DNA of 64,000 nucleotides, from the NCBI GenBank assembly GCA_910586595.1, contig CAJUJB010000001.1, positions 64,638 to 128,637 on the forward strand, given 5' to 3'. This document shows positions 1-9,706 of this stretch, piece after piece. The notes beneath the pieces are model-generated. The model saw nothing but the letters and a program-made list of their open reading frames with translations, made no database searches and had not been told where the DNA came from. Position numbers and translations under genes: made by a program. Source of the DNA: an uncultured Muribaculaceae bacterium. Its GTDB lineage: Bacteria; Bacteroidota; Bacteroidia; Bacteroidales; Muribaculaceae. Position 1 is the stretch's first letter, and each line of letters begins with the position of its first letter.

Positions 1-402
1 CTTGGCAATAGGAGTATAGGGACCTTCAGGGCTGGCGGCTTTATATATCGCCGAACTCCTTCGTGGCAGATCGGAACTATCGCGTATAGCTTCGTTGGTA
101 AACGTGGCGAAATAATAGTTTCCTCCGTTATACCGGTGAAACTCAGCTGCCCATATTGCCGGATGCGCCCCTGTCCAGGAAGTAGAGTCGGACAGCGCTA
201 TGTTTTCTGGGCCAGTCCACATTTTCAGGTCCTTGCTCGTCCATAGTTTTCCGCCAGTACCGGTCATATAATACGTGCCGGTGGCCGAATCTGCAAGTAT
301 GGCCGGATCACTCAGGCGCACAGAGTCACGAGGCACCGTGCGGGCTTCCGCTACATAAATCGAAGAGGAGGCAAGTAAAAGCGCAAGAAATATTTTGGTC
401 AT
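1..402 (-). CDS. GH43-family glycoside hydrolase, N-terminal part (runs off window)
   Basis: The frame opens with ATG at 402 and stays open to base 1, giving 134 residues of a longer protein. Residues 1-20 form a signal peptide (MTKIFLALLLA..., Ala-rich end). After it comes SDPAILADSATGTYYMTGT, which resembles the first propeller blade of family 43 glycosidases, where the DPA/DPS aspartate is the general base. A WTSKDLKMW segment follows, like the shared GH43 phrase. Later lines (AIWAAEFHRYNGGNYYFAT) also fit a GH43 blade. GH43 enzymes cleave arabinose, xylose or galactose linkages; the substrate here cannot be told. The gene lies 40 bp downstream of sufS in the same direction, with no clear terminator between them. 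Confidence 0.75.
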   Translation of the reverse strand, partial: MTKIFLALLLASSSIYVAEARTVPRDSVRLSDPAILADSATGTYYMTGTGGKLWTSKDLKMWTGPENIALSDSTSWTGAHPAIWAAEFHRYNGGNYYFATFTNEAIRDSSDLPRRSSAIYKAASPEGPYTPIAK

Positions 403-442
403 GTCGATGGTATTATTCAAGATTAAAAGGTTGGATATATCG

Positions 443-1663
443 TCAGGTAAGCATGGCGGCTACCCTCTTTAGTGCAGCCACAAACTTATCGATTTCCTCT
501 GTTGTGTTATACATGGCAAAGGCAGCTCGCACCGTACCCTCAATGCCGAGGAATTCCATGAGAGGCTGTGCACAATGGTGGCCAGTGCGCACGGCTATAC
601 CAAGCTGATCAAGTAGTATTCCTGTATCGTAGTGATGGGCATCTCCTATGAGGAACGAGATTACGGCAGCCTTGCCTGGGGCTGTGCCGAATATACGCAA
701 GCCAGGAATCGAGGCCATTTGTGATGTTGCATATTCGAGCAACTCATGTTCGTGAGCGGCGATATTTTCTATACCTACACTCTCCATATAGTCGATTGCC
801 TTGGCAAGTGTGGCCGCGCCTACATAGTCGGGAGTACCGGCTTCGAACTTGAACGGAAGTTCAGCCCAGGTTGTTCCCTGAAAGCTGACATGCCCTATCA
901 TCTCGCCTCCGCCTTGGTAAGGAGGCATTGCATTGAGCAACTCCCTCCGGCCATACAGCACTCCTACACCGGTAGGGCCATACATCTTATGTGACGAAAA
1001 GGCATAGAAATCCGCTCCGATAGCCTTGACATCGACCTTCATGTGAGCTACACCCTGAGCCCCGTCAACGCATATCACAGCTCCGTGCTTATGCGCGATG
1101 TCGGCCATCTCCTTCACCGGATTGACGGTGCCGAGCACATTCGACACCTGAGTAACCGACACCAAACGTGTGCGGTCGGTGAATAATGATTCATATACCT
1201 CAAGGTCGAGCTCTCCGAGTTGATTGATCGGCACAACTTTTATCACTATGCCTTTCCGCTTCTGGAGCAACTGCCACGGCACTATATTGGAGTGATGCTC
1301 CATCACCGTGAGTATAATCTCATCTCCTTCTGATAGAAGTTCGCCATACGACGAGGCAACCAGATTGATACCCTCGGTCGTTCCGCGAGTAAATATTATC
1401 TCATCGATGGAGTCTGCCCCGAGAAAAGCCCGTACACGCTCGCGCGACGCCTCCATGGCAGCCGTCGCCTCCTGCGAAAGACAATGCACGCCACGGTGCA
1501 CATTTGCCTTGGTCGTATAATAGATATGCTCTATATCCTCAACCACCGCACGTGGTGTCTGCGTTGAAGCCGCATTGTCGAGATAAATAAGAGGTTTTCC
1601 ATTAACCTCGCGCGAGAGTATCGGAAAATCTCGCCGGAGCTTTTCTACATCGTAAAATTTCAT
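443..1663 (-). CDS. sufS: SufS cysteine desulfurase
   Basis: PLP-dependent class-V aminotransferase-fold enzyme (406 aa) that removes sulfur from cysteine for Fe-S cluster assembly. The PLP-binding lysine is Lys226 in FSSHKMYGP, and the persulfide-forming cysteine is Cys364 in RTGHHCAQPLM. Both numbers match the E. coli SufS numbering as I recall it. N-terminal LIYLDNAAST is typical of the family. I place the start at the ATG at 1663, which overlaps the sufD stop by one base (TGATG); an upstream in-frame start would lie inside sufD. It is the last gene of the sufBCDS operon. No sufE or sufU sulfur-acceptor gene is visible in the window. Confidence 0.97.
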   Translation of the reverse strand: MKFYDVEKLRRDFPILSREVNGKPLIYLDNAASTQTPRAVVEDIEHIYYTTKANVHRGVHCLSQEATAAMEASRERVRAFLGADSIDEIIFTRGTTEGINLVASSYGELLSEGDEIILTVMEHHSNIVPWQLLQKRKGIVIKVVPINQLGELDLEVYESLFTDRTRLVSVTQVSNVLGTVNPVKEMADIAHKHGAVICVDGAQGVAHMKVDVKAIGADFYAFSSHKMYGPTGVGVLYGRRELLNAMPPYQGGGEMIGHVSFQGTTWAELPFKFEAGTPDYVGAATLAKAIDYMESVGIENIAAHEHELLEYATSQMASIPGLRIFGTAPGKAAVISFLIGDAHHYDTGILLDQLGIAVRTGHHCAQPLMEFLGIEGTVRAAFAMYNTTEEIDKFVAALKRVAAMLT

Positions 1664-3036
1664 CACTGAGCTGATTCGTCGGTGTGACAGCCAGCCGCAC
1701 ATGAGCCGCACGAAGCGCCTGCACCGGCAAGGCGTTTCTCGACAAGCATGTGTATGCGCTGACGGAGAACTTCAAATGAAATATTATCAATTACATCTAC
1801 CATAAAGGCCTGTGTAAGCATGCGCCGGGCCTCTTCGGAAGGAATACCGCGGGTCTGCATATAGAAGAGCGCACGTTCGTCGAGCTGACCGGTCGTAGCG
1901 CCGTGGCTACACTTCACCTCATCGCAGTAGATTTCAAGCTGCGGAGCTGCCGTCATACGGGCATCATCACCGGCGAGCAGGTTGCGGTTTGTCTGGGATG
2001 CATCTGTAAACACTGCACCTTCACCTACCACAATCTTGCCTCCGAAACCTCCGCGGGAACAATCGAACAATGCATTTTTGAACAATTGATGGCTCGTGCA
2101 ATGCTTGCCGGTATGAGTGAGTGTCACCTGATTGTCCACTACTTGCTCACCACCGCAGATGGCAAGACCGCTCAACTCTGTATGTGCATAGTCTCCCGGC
2201 ACATCAACATGATATTCATTCCGGGTAATACCTCCATGGAGATATGTGGTATTTACCGACAGATGAGAATTGGATGCCTGACGGGCATGGAGCTGCCAGC
2301 AACGCCGGGTGGTTGAAGTGGCTTCTTCAATATCGTAGAGCTCCACATGCGCGTGCGCGGCAACATCTACATCGACAAGCTGCACATTCAGATGCTCGAC
2401 CGTATCAGTCTGCGAATGGTCGCACAGAAGAATCTTCACATCTGAGCCTTCTTCCGCCATGACCACTATCCTGCGGGCCGACAGCAAAGGTACGGTAGGA
2501 TTGGAGAGATTCACAATCTGTATAGCTTTCTCAACCTTAACTCCGGCAGCCACATGAATCAGCACACCATCATTAAGTAAGAGGGAATTCAGTGCCGACA
2601 CCGGATCGGAGTTCTTCAGCGATCGGGTGAGGACTTCGTATACTTTACTCTGAAGAGCTGCCGGCACATTGTTCAACGAGCATATGGTGAGGCCCTCCAT
2701 GCGGTTGCGTTCAAGCTGTGTAGTGGAGTGGAATGTATCATTAGCCACAACGCACAGCAAGCTGTTGAGATTAGGTACCCCGCATTTAAAAGCCGACGCC
2801 GCATCCACAGGCATACCCAAACGCATCAGATTCACGCCGTAATCTGGCGCGAACAATTTGTCGGGGCGCGCAGCATCCACGCCCATGGGATCAGGCCTGT
2901 ACGAAGCCATGGCGGCTGGCAACACCGCAGCAGCTTCTTGGCTCAACTTCTCCAGCAAAGGCGCTACACGACGTTGCCCATTGAAGTCAGCCATCAAGGC
3001 GCTGTATTGTCCGAAATTTTTCTCAGCCGCTGTCAT
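1663..3036 (-). CDS. sufD: SufD, Fe-S cluster scaffold subunit
   Basis: 457-residue SufB/SufD-family protein with the long right-handed beta-helix core and C-terminal helices. It is expected to pair with SufB and SufC as the SufBC2D scaffold. The C-terminal segment LDERALFYMQTRGIPSEEARRML is the conserved family signature (residues near 400-425). The tail is Cys-rich (CGSCAAGCHTDESAQ), which is unusual for SufD and could bind metal or simply be variable. The gene overlaps sufC by four bases (ATGA) and sufS by one base, so translation of the three genes is probably coupled. Confidence 0.95.
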   Translation of the reverse strand: MTAAEKNFGQYSALMADFNGQRRVAPLLEKLSQEAAAVLPAAMASYRPDPMGVDAARPDKLFAPDYGVNLMRLGMPVDAASAFKCGVPNLNSLLCVVANDTFHSTTQLERNRMEGLTICSLNNVPAALQSKVYEVLTRSLKNSDPVSALNSLLLNDGVLIHVAAGVKVEKAIQIVNLSNPTVPLLSARRIVVMAEEGSDVKILLCDHSQTDTVEHLNVQLVDVDVAAHAHVELYDIEEATSTTRRCWQLHARQASNSHLSVNTTYLHGGITRNEYHVDVPGDYAHTELSGLAICGGEQVVDNQVTLTHTGKHCTSHQLFKNALFDCSRGGFGGKIVVGEGAVFTDASQTNRNLLAGDDARMTAAPQLEIYCDEVKCSHGATTGQLDERALFYMQTRGIPSEEARRMLTQAFMVDVIDNISFEVLRQRIHMLVEKRLAGAGASCGSCAAGCHTDESAQ

Positions 3037-3800
3037 TGGTTATCAACTTGTTCTTTAATCCAGTCGTAGCCCTTCTCCTCCAGTTCAAGTGCAAGTTCGG
3101 GGCCTCCGGAGTAAACGATACGTCCTTTGTACAGAATATGCACAAAGTCGGGTTTAATATAATCGAGCAGGCGCTGATAGTGGGTGATCACGATGGTCGC
3201 GTTGTGCTCGGTGCGAAGTTTGTTCACACCACCCGCCACAATGCGCAGGGCATCGATGTCGAGGCCTGAATCAGTTTCATCGAGAATCGAAAGGCGCGGC
3301 TCGAGTACTGCCATCTGGAAAATCTCATTACGTTTCTTCTCTCCTCCAGAGAAGCCTTCGTTTACCGAGCGGGAGGCAAGTTTATTGTCAAGCTCGACAA
3401 CGGCCCTCTTCTGGCGCATCATCTTCAGGAAGTCACCAGCAGAGAGAGGGGCTTCATTGAAGTATTTGCGCTTGGCATTTATGGCCGCCCTCATGAAGTT
3501 GACCATCGTCACACCGGGAATCTCCACCGGATACTGGAACGATAGGAAGAGACCTTCGTGGCTGCGGTCTTCAGGAGAGAGAGCCAGCAGGTCAACTCCG
3601 TGAAACGATGCAGAACCGCCGGTTACAGTAAATCGCGGGTCGCCCGCAAGTACACCCGAAAGCGTGCTCTTGCCCGAGCCGTTAGGCCCCATTATGGCAT
3701 GCACTTCGCCGGGGCGTATGGTAAGGTTGATGCCACGCAGAATCTCCTTGCCCTCAATACCGGCGCGGAGATCGGTGACTTTCAATAATTCTTCGCTCAT
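3033..3800 (-). CDS. sufC: SufC, Fe-S assembly ATPase
   Basis: Soluble ABC-type ATPase (255 aa) driving the SufBCD scaffold. Walker A is GPNGSGKS, the ABC signature is FSGGEKKRNE, and Walker B reads LSILDETDSGLD, the last being characteristic of SufC. I choose the ATG at 3800 (MSEELLKVTDL) because it matches the family N-terminus. An upstream start at 3857 would add a non-conserved extension overlapping the 3' end of sufB. It sits 37 bp after the sufB stop and overlaps sufD by four bases. Confidence 0.97.
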   Translation of the reverse strand: MSEELLKVTDLRAGIEGKEILRGINLTIRPGEVHAIMGPNGSGKSTLSGVLAGDPRFTVTGGSASFHGVDLLALSPEDRSHEGLFLSFQYPVEIPGVTMVNFMRAAINAKRKYFNEAPLSAGDFLKMMRQKRAVVELDNKLASRSVNEGFSGGEKKRNEIFQMAVLEPRLSILDETDSGLDIDALRIVAGGVNKLRTEHNATIVITHYQRLLDYIKPDFVHILYKGRIVYSGGPELALELEEKGYDWIKEQVDNQ

Positions 3801-3837
3801 AAGTCGGATATATATTTCATTGGCCCGTAGCTGACGA

Positions 3838-5316
<1,479 letters not shown>

Positions 5317-5403
5317 CGTTGGAGTGATAACAATCAAACGATAGCTCCGGTTGAAAAAAATAGGAACAAACAGAGCCTATCGGAAGTCGATGCTTTTGAA
5401 GTG

Positions 5404-5411
5404 CAAATTTA
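5404..5411 (-). promoter_or_regulatory. Putative -7 element of the suf operon
   Basis: On the minus strand this reads TAAATTTG, which fits the Bacteroidota -7 consensus TAnnTTTG. It lies about 90 bp upstream of the sufB ATG. No clear TTTG -33 partner is present at the expected distance, so the assignment is tentative. Confidence 0.45.
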
Positions 5412-5437
5412 CACATTTTTTTCGAGAGTACATTTAC

Positions 5438-5911
5438 TCATCGTAAAGTCTCCCCCATCAGTGTCGGAGCGAATTTTGCCACGGCAGTACGCCACGGTTT
5501 TGAAGGGGTGTCGAAGCGAGCCTTTGTCTCTGGACTGATAGTGAGATAGACATTCAACACCACACTCATTACCAACAAAGTAGCCGCCACACTGAACACC
5601 GATCCGGCCACCCGGTCAATTACCCTGACATGCAAGGCCGACAGCACCTTGCCAAACAGAGAGGCTATAAGACTCGCGCCCAGAAACACCGCGGCAAACA
5701 CAAGTGTATAGATCAGAACCCTGAACACAGCCTCGTGTTCCGACCCCGACGACACAAGCGCATCAGCTATGCTGCCACCCCAGATGCGGCATACAATCAC
5801 TCCGAGCACCAGACCAGCTATAGTGCCTATCTGCCGCACAAATCCTTTCATTGCCCCCAGCACTGCAGCCAAGAGCAAAATTCCGAGTATTATGTAGTCT
5901 AACGCTCCCAT
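5438..5911 (-). CDS. CvpA family membrane protein
   Basis: 157-residue integral membrane protein with about four hydrophobic helices. The N-terminus MGALDYIILGILLLAAVLGA and the following MKGFVRQIGTIAGLVLG fit the CvpA (colicin V production) family. Family members are linked to envelope homeostasis in other bacteria, but their molecular role is not well defined. It is a single gene, transcribed away from the winged-helix gene and separated from sufB by about 120 bp. A minus-strand TAACTTTG at 5922-5929 lies only about 11 bases from the start codon, suggesting a very short or absent leader. Confidence 0.85.
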   Translation of the reverse strand: MGALDYIILGILLLAAVLGAMKGFVRQIGTIAGLVLGVIVCRIWGGSIADALVSSGSEHEAVFRVLIYTLVFAAVFLGASLIASLFGKVLSALHVRVIDRVAGSVFSVAATLLVMSVVLNVYLTISPETKARFDTPSKPWRTAVAKFAPTLMGETLR

Positions 5912-5921
5912 TTTTACACTG

Positions 5922-5929
5922 CAAAGTTA
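5922..5929 (-). promoter_or_regulatory. Putative -7 element of cvpA
   Basis: Minus-strand TAACTTTG, matching TAnnTTTG, ends 11 bases before the cvpA ATG. Transcription would begin within a few bases of the start codon. The T-tract of the neighbouring terminator lies where the -33 region would fall. Confidence 0.5.
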
Positions 5930-5943
5930 AGCAATTTCCCTGA

Positions 5944-5984
5944 CAAAAAAATGCGGGCGTCACGGCAGAAAACCGAGACGCCCG
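5944..5984 (-). terminator. Intrinsic terminator after the winged-helix gene
   Basis: Inverted repeat CGGGCGTC (5954-5961) and GACGCCCG (5977-5984). In the minus direction the hairpin is followed by a T-tract (5945-5951). It sits 25 bp after the stop codon of the gene ending at 6010. Confidence 0.75.
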
Positions 5985-6009
5985 TTATTTCGGACTGCTG
6001 GTACAAATT

Positions 6010-6225
6010 TTAAGCCTGTACCAGTGAGATGATATATTCTTTTTCGTCTTCAGGATCGGGGGCGATGGTAATCTTACCTTCGCGGGCGAGCCAGCCTATA
6101 GCGGCAAAGACTTCCTTATCTTTCAGCTTGGTAATCTTTTTTAGTTGTTTCACACCGAGTGCGTCGGTGGCATTGAGGGCTACCCAAACGGTGCCGGCAT
6201 AAGTGCCGATAGTTTCTGTGTTCAT
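6010..6225 (-). CDS. Small winged-helix protein (DUF2582-like)
   Basis: 71-residue protein that looks like a stand-alone winged helix. It has an N-terminal helix (AGTVWVALNA), a helix-turn-helix-like stretch (LGVKQLKKITKLKDKEVFAAIGWLAREGKI) and a short beta wing (TIAPDPEDEKEYIISL). It resembles the PF10771 (DUF2582) proteins common in Bacteroidota, whose function is unknown. DNA binding is inferred from the fold, not shown. It is monocistronic: a TAATTTTG element lies upstream at 6293-6300 and a terminator follows at 5944-5984. Confidence 0.75.
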   Translation of the reverse strand: MNTETIGTYAGTVWVALNATDALGVKQLKKITKLKDKEVFAAIGWLAREGKITIAPDPEDEKEYIISLVQA

Positions 6226-6292
6226 TGGAGTATGCTATTTATTGTTAGACATTCAATATCGATATACGGGAAATTCTGGTAGTTATATGTTG

Positions 6293-6300
6293 CAAAATTA
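6293..6300 (-). promoter_or_regulatory. Putative -7 element of the winged-helix gene
   Basis: Minus-strand TAATTTTG, an exact match to TAnnTTTG, about 70 bp upstream of the ATG at 6225. The rest of the 6226-6415 spacer is AT-rich and shows no gene. Confidence 0.5.
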
Positions 6301-6415
6301 ACATAATTTGCCAAATATCCTACTATAAAAGTCTAACAATTCTGCGGCATTTTTGTTTGTTTTCTCCTATGTTCCACTTAATCAAAGAGGTATATATGCC
6401 CAATTTTTTGCCTGA

Positions 6416-7783
6416 TTACTGCTTTTTGGGCCCGTACCAGCGGCGTTTCTTGCGTTTCTTTGGCTCGGAAGGCCCTTCCGGCTGAGCAACCTCCGCCGAT
6501 GGCTTCGCGTCGATCTCGGGTTTTGTCGCAGGCTGTTGAGGCTTCTCCTTCCGGGCGGAAGCCCTTCTCTTCTGCCCCGGGCCTTTTTTATTCCGGCCAC
6601 GTCGTTCGCCTCCATTGGCACGTGTCTGGCTGGCATTCTCCGCAGGAGCTTCGCCAAACTCCGCCGGAATCGTCTCGCGGCGGACCTTAATATCGAGGAA
6701 ATGTTCAATCTGATCAAAGCGGCGACGGTCACGCTCACTGACAAATGTCACAGCCTTGCCGTCGGCATCTGCGCGCGCAGTTCGTCCGATACGGTGCACG
6801 TAGTCTTCGGCTTCGTGAGGCACGTCATAGTTGACCACCATGGCAATGTCGTCGATATCGATGCCGCGGGCAAGAATATCCGTAGCGATGAGTATGTCGA
6901 TACGCCCTGCACGGAAATCGTGGATTACCTGCTCGCGGGCTGCCTGATCGAGATCGGAATGCATCTCGGCCGTCTTCCATTTGCTGCGGCGCATGGCCTG
7001 CGACAACTGGCGCACCTTCAGTTTTGACGAAGAGAAAACAATTACCCGCTTTGAGAACCCCTGCTCGAAAAGATGCTTGAGCAGATTTTCTTTCTGGTAC
7101 TCGTGGCAGATAAACACCGATTGGTCAACCTTCTCTGCTGGCTTAGAGACGGCAATCTTCACTTCCACCGGATCGGTAAGTATCGACTTTGCCAGCTGCT
7201 GTATCTTACGTGGCATAGTGGCCGAGAACATAAGCGTCTGGCGTTCGCGTGGCAGCTCAGCCACAATACGCATTATATCGTCGGAAAAGCCCATATCGAG
7301 CATACGGTCGGCCTCGTCAAGTATAAAAAACTCAACTCGAGAGAGGTCTACATATCCCATTTTCATATGTGCAAGCAGACGGCCAGGGGTGGCAATCACC
7401 AGGTCGGCACCACTACGCAGAGCATGCTGCTGCCGCGCGAAGGCTTTGCCGTCGTTACCTCCATGGATAGCCAGACTGCTCACGGGGAGATAATACGAGA
7501 ATCCCTCCATCTGCCTGTCGATCTGCTGGGCGAGCTCATGGGTAGGCACCATAACCACACATCGCACGGCATGATCGGGGCGCTCGGTCTCGGCCAGCAG
7601 GTCGATGACCGGAAGAAGATATGCCGCCGTCTTGCCCGTGCCAGTCTGGGCACACGCTATAAGGTCGTGACCTTCGAGAATTACTCCTATCGACTGTTCC
7701 TGGATAGGGGTACACTCCTCGAAGCGCATCGCATCGAGGGCATCCAGAAGTTCGTCGCTTATATTAAGCTCGTCAAATCGCAT
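6416..7783 (-). CDS. DEAD-box RNA helicase (RhlE-like)
   Basis: 455-residue ATP-dependent RNA helicase. Motifs appear in order: Q motif (FEECTPIQEQS), motif I (AQTGTGKT), Ia (PTHELAQQ), Ib (TPGR), II (DEAD), III (SAT), and VI (HRIGRTAR). After about residue 375 comes a low-complexity basic tail rich in Arg, Lys, Pro and Ala, ending KKRKKRRWYGPKKQ and likely to contact RNA. The layout resembles RhlE-type helicases of Bacteroidota. It is the last gene of a run with rplY, pth and the S4-domain gene, all translation- or RNA-related, and starts 45 bp after the S4 gene. Confidence 0.93.
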   Translation of the reverse strand: MRFDELNISDELLDALDAMRFEECTPIQEQSIGVILEGHDLIACAQTGTGKTAAYLLPVIDLLAETERPDHAVRCVVMVPTHELAQQIDRQMEGFSYYLPVSSLAIHGGNDGKAFARQQHALRSGADLVIATPGRLLAHMKMGYVDLSRVEFFILDEADRMLDMGFSDDIMRIVAELPRERQTLMFSATMPRKIQQLAKSILTDPVEVKIAVSKPAEKVDQSVFICHEYQKENLLKHLFEQGFSKRVIVFSSSKLKVRQLSQAMRRSKWKTAEMHSDLDQAAREQVIHDFRAGRIDILIATDILARGIDIDDIAMVVNYDVPHEAEDYVHRIGRTARADADGKAVTFVSERDRRRFDQIEHFLDIKVRRETIPAEFGEAPAENASQTRANGGERRGRNKKGPGQKRRASARKEKPQQPATKPEIDAKPSAEVAQPEGPSEPKKRKKRRWYGPKKQ

Positions 7784-7828
7784 TTATTCAGATATTGTAG
7801 GTTGATGGATTGGAAATATGCGTATGGG

Positions 7829-8260
7829 CTATGCCTCCTCGTCGTCGTCAAAGTCAAAGTCGAAATCCCAGCCGTCGTCGGCCATGGAGTCGGTAAACTT
7901 CGAGAGCTCGCGGCCCTCGCGCTTGGTCGGACGGCCGAGGCCTTTCTGACGGTCGACAAAGCCGGATATTTTCACCACTTCAAGCAGATCATACTGATCT
8001 TGAGGAGTGATATTTTCCATATAATCCGGCACAAGGCGTGCCCCGAGCCGGTTCTGGGTGATGGCACGTACGCGGAAGGTGAAGGTCACCGGCGGTTTAC
8101 GCACATTGATCACATCCCCGACCTCGACCATACGGGAAGGCTTGACGGCCACGGCTGGATCGCCCATCGTGACGCGCCCCTTCTTGCAGGCATCCGTAGC
8201 TATCGTACGCGTTTTGAACACGCGCACTGCCCACAGCCATTTGTCGATTCTAACTGCCAT
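7829..8260 (-). CDS. S4-domain RNA-binding protein (Hsp15/HslR-like)
   Basis: 143-residue protein with an N-terminal S4 RNA-binding domain: VRIDKWLWAVRVFKTRTIA, then ACKKGRVTMGD and VEVGDVI. This matches the heat-shock protein 15 family, which in E. coli binds stalled 50S subunits carrying nascent peptidyl-tRNA. The C-terminal tail is acidic (DFDFDFDDDEEA). The start is the ATG at 8260 (MAVRIDKW); earlier in-frame codons lie within pth. Its position directly after peptidyl-tRNA hydrolase fits a shared role in rescuing stalled ribosomes, though that is inference. Confidence 0.88.
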   Translation of the reverse strand: MAVRIDKWLWAVRVFKTRTIATDACKKGRVTMGDPAVAVKPSRMVEVGDVINVRKPPVTFTFRVRAITQNRLGARLVPDYMENITPQDQYDLLEVVKISGFVDRQKGLGRPTKREGRELSKFTDSMADDGWDFDFDFDDDEEA

Positions 8261-8270
8261 ATCTTCAGCG

Positions 8271-8834
8271 TTACTTATTATTGTACTTACACATGGCATT
8301 CCCCAGCCCGGCGAGTACATATTCGCGTATCGCCTCGCATGCCACATCTATGCGCTCGGTAAGGAAAGGCCGGTCGGCCGCATCGAAATTACCGAGTACA
8401 AAGTCAACCTGGCAACCACGGGGAAAATCATTGCCGATGCCGAAGCGAAGACGTGGATAAGCATCTGTGCCAAGCATCTGCGCTATGTTTTTAAGTCCAT
8501 TATGACCGGCATCGCTGCCGCGCGCCTTAAGACGGATGGCTCCAAGGGGCAAGGCCAGATCATCGACTACAACAAGTATATTCTCCAGTTCTATACCCTC
8601 CTGATCTTTCCAGTATCTCACGGCATTGCCGCTGAGATTCATGAAGGTGGATGGCTTGAGCAGAACAACCTGTTTGTTCTTGATCCGTCCGCGCCCCACA
8701 TCGCCGTAGCGTGCGGTGGCAAAAGAAATATTGGACGCCTCAGCGAAGGCGTCCAATATCATAAATCCGATGTTGTGGCGGGTATTTCGGTATTCGTCGC
8801 CTATATTACCCAGCCCAACGATAAGGTACTTCAT
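8271..8834 (-). CDS. pth: Peptidyl-tRNA hydrolase
   Basis: 187-residue Pth that cleaves peptidyl-tRNA released from ribosomes. MKYLIVGLGNIGDEYRNTRH contains Asn10 and the catalytic His20, in their usual places. The FMNLSGNAV segment and the Asp91-Asp92 pair (VVVDDLALP) also fit the family. The start is the ATG at 8834, 20 bp after the rplY stop; the longer frame would run through rplY. Part of the rplY-pth-S4-helicase operon. Confidence 0.97.
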   Translation of the reverse strand: MKYLIVGLGNIGDEYRNTRHNIGFMILDAFAEASNISFATARYGDVGRGRIKNKQVVLLKPSTFMNLSGNAVRYWKDQEGIELENILVVVDDLALPLGAIRLKARGSDAGHNGLKNIAQMLGTDAYPRLRFGIGNDFPRGCQVDFVLGNFDAADRPFLTERIDVACEAIREYVLAGLGNAMCKYNNK

Positions 8835-8854
8835 CAGAATGATGACGCCTATGC

Positions 8855-9511
8855 TTACTTGCCAGCAGCAGCGGCGGCAGCGGCACCACGGGCAGCACGG
8901 GTGAGCTGAACGGCGCAAACAACGGCGTTCTTGGCGTTGACGAGCTCGAGACCTTCGAAGTTGAGTTCGCCTACCTGGAGGGTCTTGCCAAGGCCGAGGT
9001 TGTCAACGTTGATGATAAGACGCTCGGGGATGGCGGTGTAGGGTGCGCGCACTTTGAGCTTCTTCATAGAGAGGGTGAGCTTACCACCGGCTTTAACACC
9101 TTCTGCGTGGCCTTCGAGTTTAACAGGAACTTCGAGGGTTACGGGTTTCTCGGGGAATACTTCGAGAAGGTCCATGTGGAGGATGGTGTCTTTAACGGGG
9201 TGGAACTGGATGTCTTTGAGGACAGCCATGCGGGTTTCGCCGTGAACGTCGAGCTCAATAGCGAAGATGTCGGGAGTATAGACGAGCTTGCGCACTGCAT
9301 CCTGCGACACTACGAGGTCGGTGGTGATGAGGCCCTTGCCGTTGCCGATTTCAACGATTTTCTCACCGTCGCGGAGGGTGCCTGCGAAGGGAAGTTCGAT
9401 GAGTTTGCCGCCGTTGAGAACTACGGGAATTTTGCTTTCGCCGCGGAGTGCTTTAGCGGCCTTTTTGCCGAGAACGGTACGGGGCTCGGCGCTGAGCTTG
9501 AATGTTTTCAT
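8855..9511 (-). CDS. rplY: 50S ribosomal protein L25 (Ctc type)
   Basis: 218-residue long form of L25, with an N-terminal 5S-rRNA-binding domain (FKLSAEPRTVLGKKAAKALR) and a C-terminal TL5/Ctc beta domain. The tail is alanine-rich (AARGAAAAAAAGK). Its order with pth is the widespread rplY-pth pairing. The first gene of its operon, it is preceded by a promoter (9594-9624) and a leader of about 80 nt that can fold into a hairpin (9540-9564). Confidence 0.95.
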   Translation of the reverse strand: MKTFKLSAEPRTVLGKKAAKALRGESKIPVVLNGGKLIELPFAGTLRDGEKIVEIGNGKGLITTDLVVSQDAVRKLVYTPDIFAIELDVHGETRMAVLKDIQFHPVKDTILHMDLLEVFPEKPVTLEVPVKLEGHAEGVKAGGKLTLSMKKLKVRAPYTAIPERLIINVDNLGLGKTLQVGELNFEGLELVNAKNAVVCAVQLTRAARGAAAAAAAGK

Positions 9512-9539
9512 TGCAATTGGTAATGTGTTGTGTTACTCA

Positions 9540-9564
9540 AAATTAAGATTTCGCTCCTTAATTT
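9540..9564 (-). promoter_or_regulatory. Hairpin in the rplY leader
   Basis: The inverted repeat AAATTAAG (9540-9547) / CTTAATTT (9557-9564) lies in the predicted 5' leader of rplY. It could be an autoregulatory structure of the ribosomal-protein operon, but the stem is AU-rich and short, and no known motif is recognised. Confidence 0.25.
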
Positions 9565-9593
9565 CCCATCACACGGGATGCTAAAAAGCGGTG

Positions 9594-9624
9594 CAAAGGT
9601 ACACTTTTTTTTCGTCTCATGCAA
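9594..9624 (-). promoter_or_regulatory. Promoter of the rplY operon
   Basis: Minus-strand -7 element TACCTTTG (9601-9594) with TTG (9624-9622) 20 bp upstream, matching the Bacteroidota promoter layout. Confidence 0.55.
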
Positions 9625-9647
9625 GCATTTGACTGAAAAACAGCCAC

Positions 9648-9688
9648 AAAAAAAATGCGCAGGGCTTGGCTCTGCGCATTTTTTTATT
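9648..9688 (-). terminator. Terminator after susD
   Basis: Nine-base stem AATGCGCAG (9654-9662) / CTGCGCATT (9672-9680). It is flanked by A- and T-tracts, so it can work in both directions. It lies 19 bp downstream of the susD-like stop at 9707. Confidence 0.9.
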
Positions 9689-9706
9689 TAGTCGGTAAGC
9701 AAATGC

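Noticed and set aside
7073..8362. Long plus-strand open frame across the helicase and S4-domain genes
   Set aside because: It is antisense to well-recognised genes, has no family resemblance or start context, and reflects codon bias of the minus-strand genes. Similar antisense frames at 9950-11086, 4027-4845 and 33441-34448 were dropped for the same reason.
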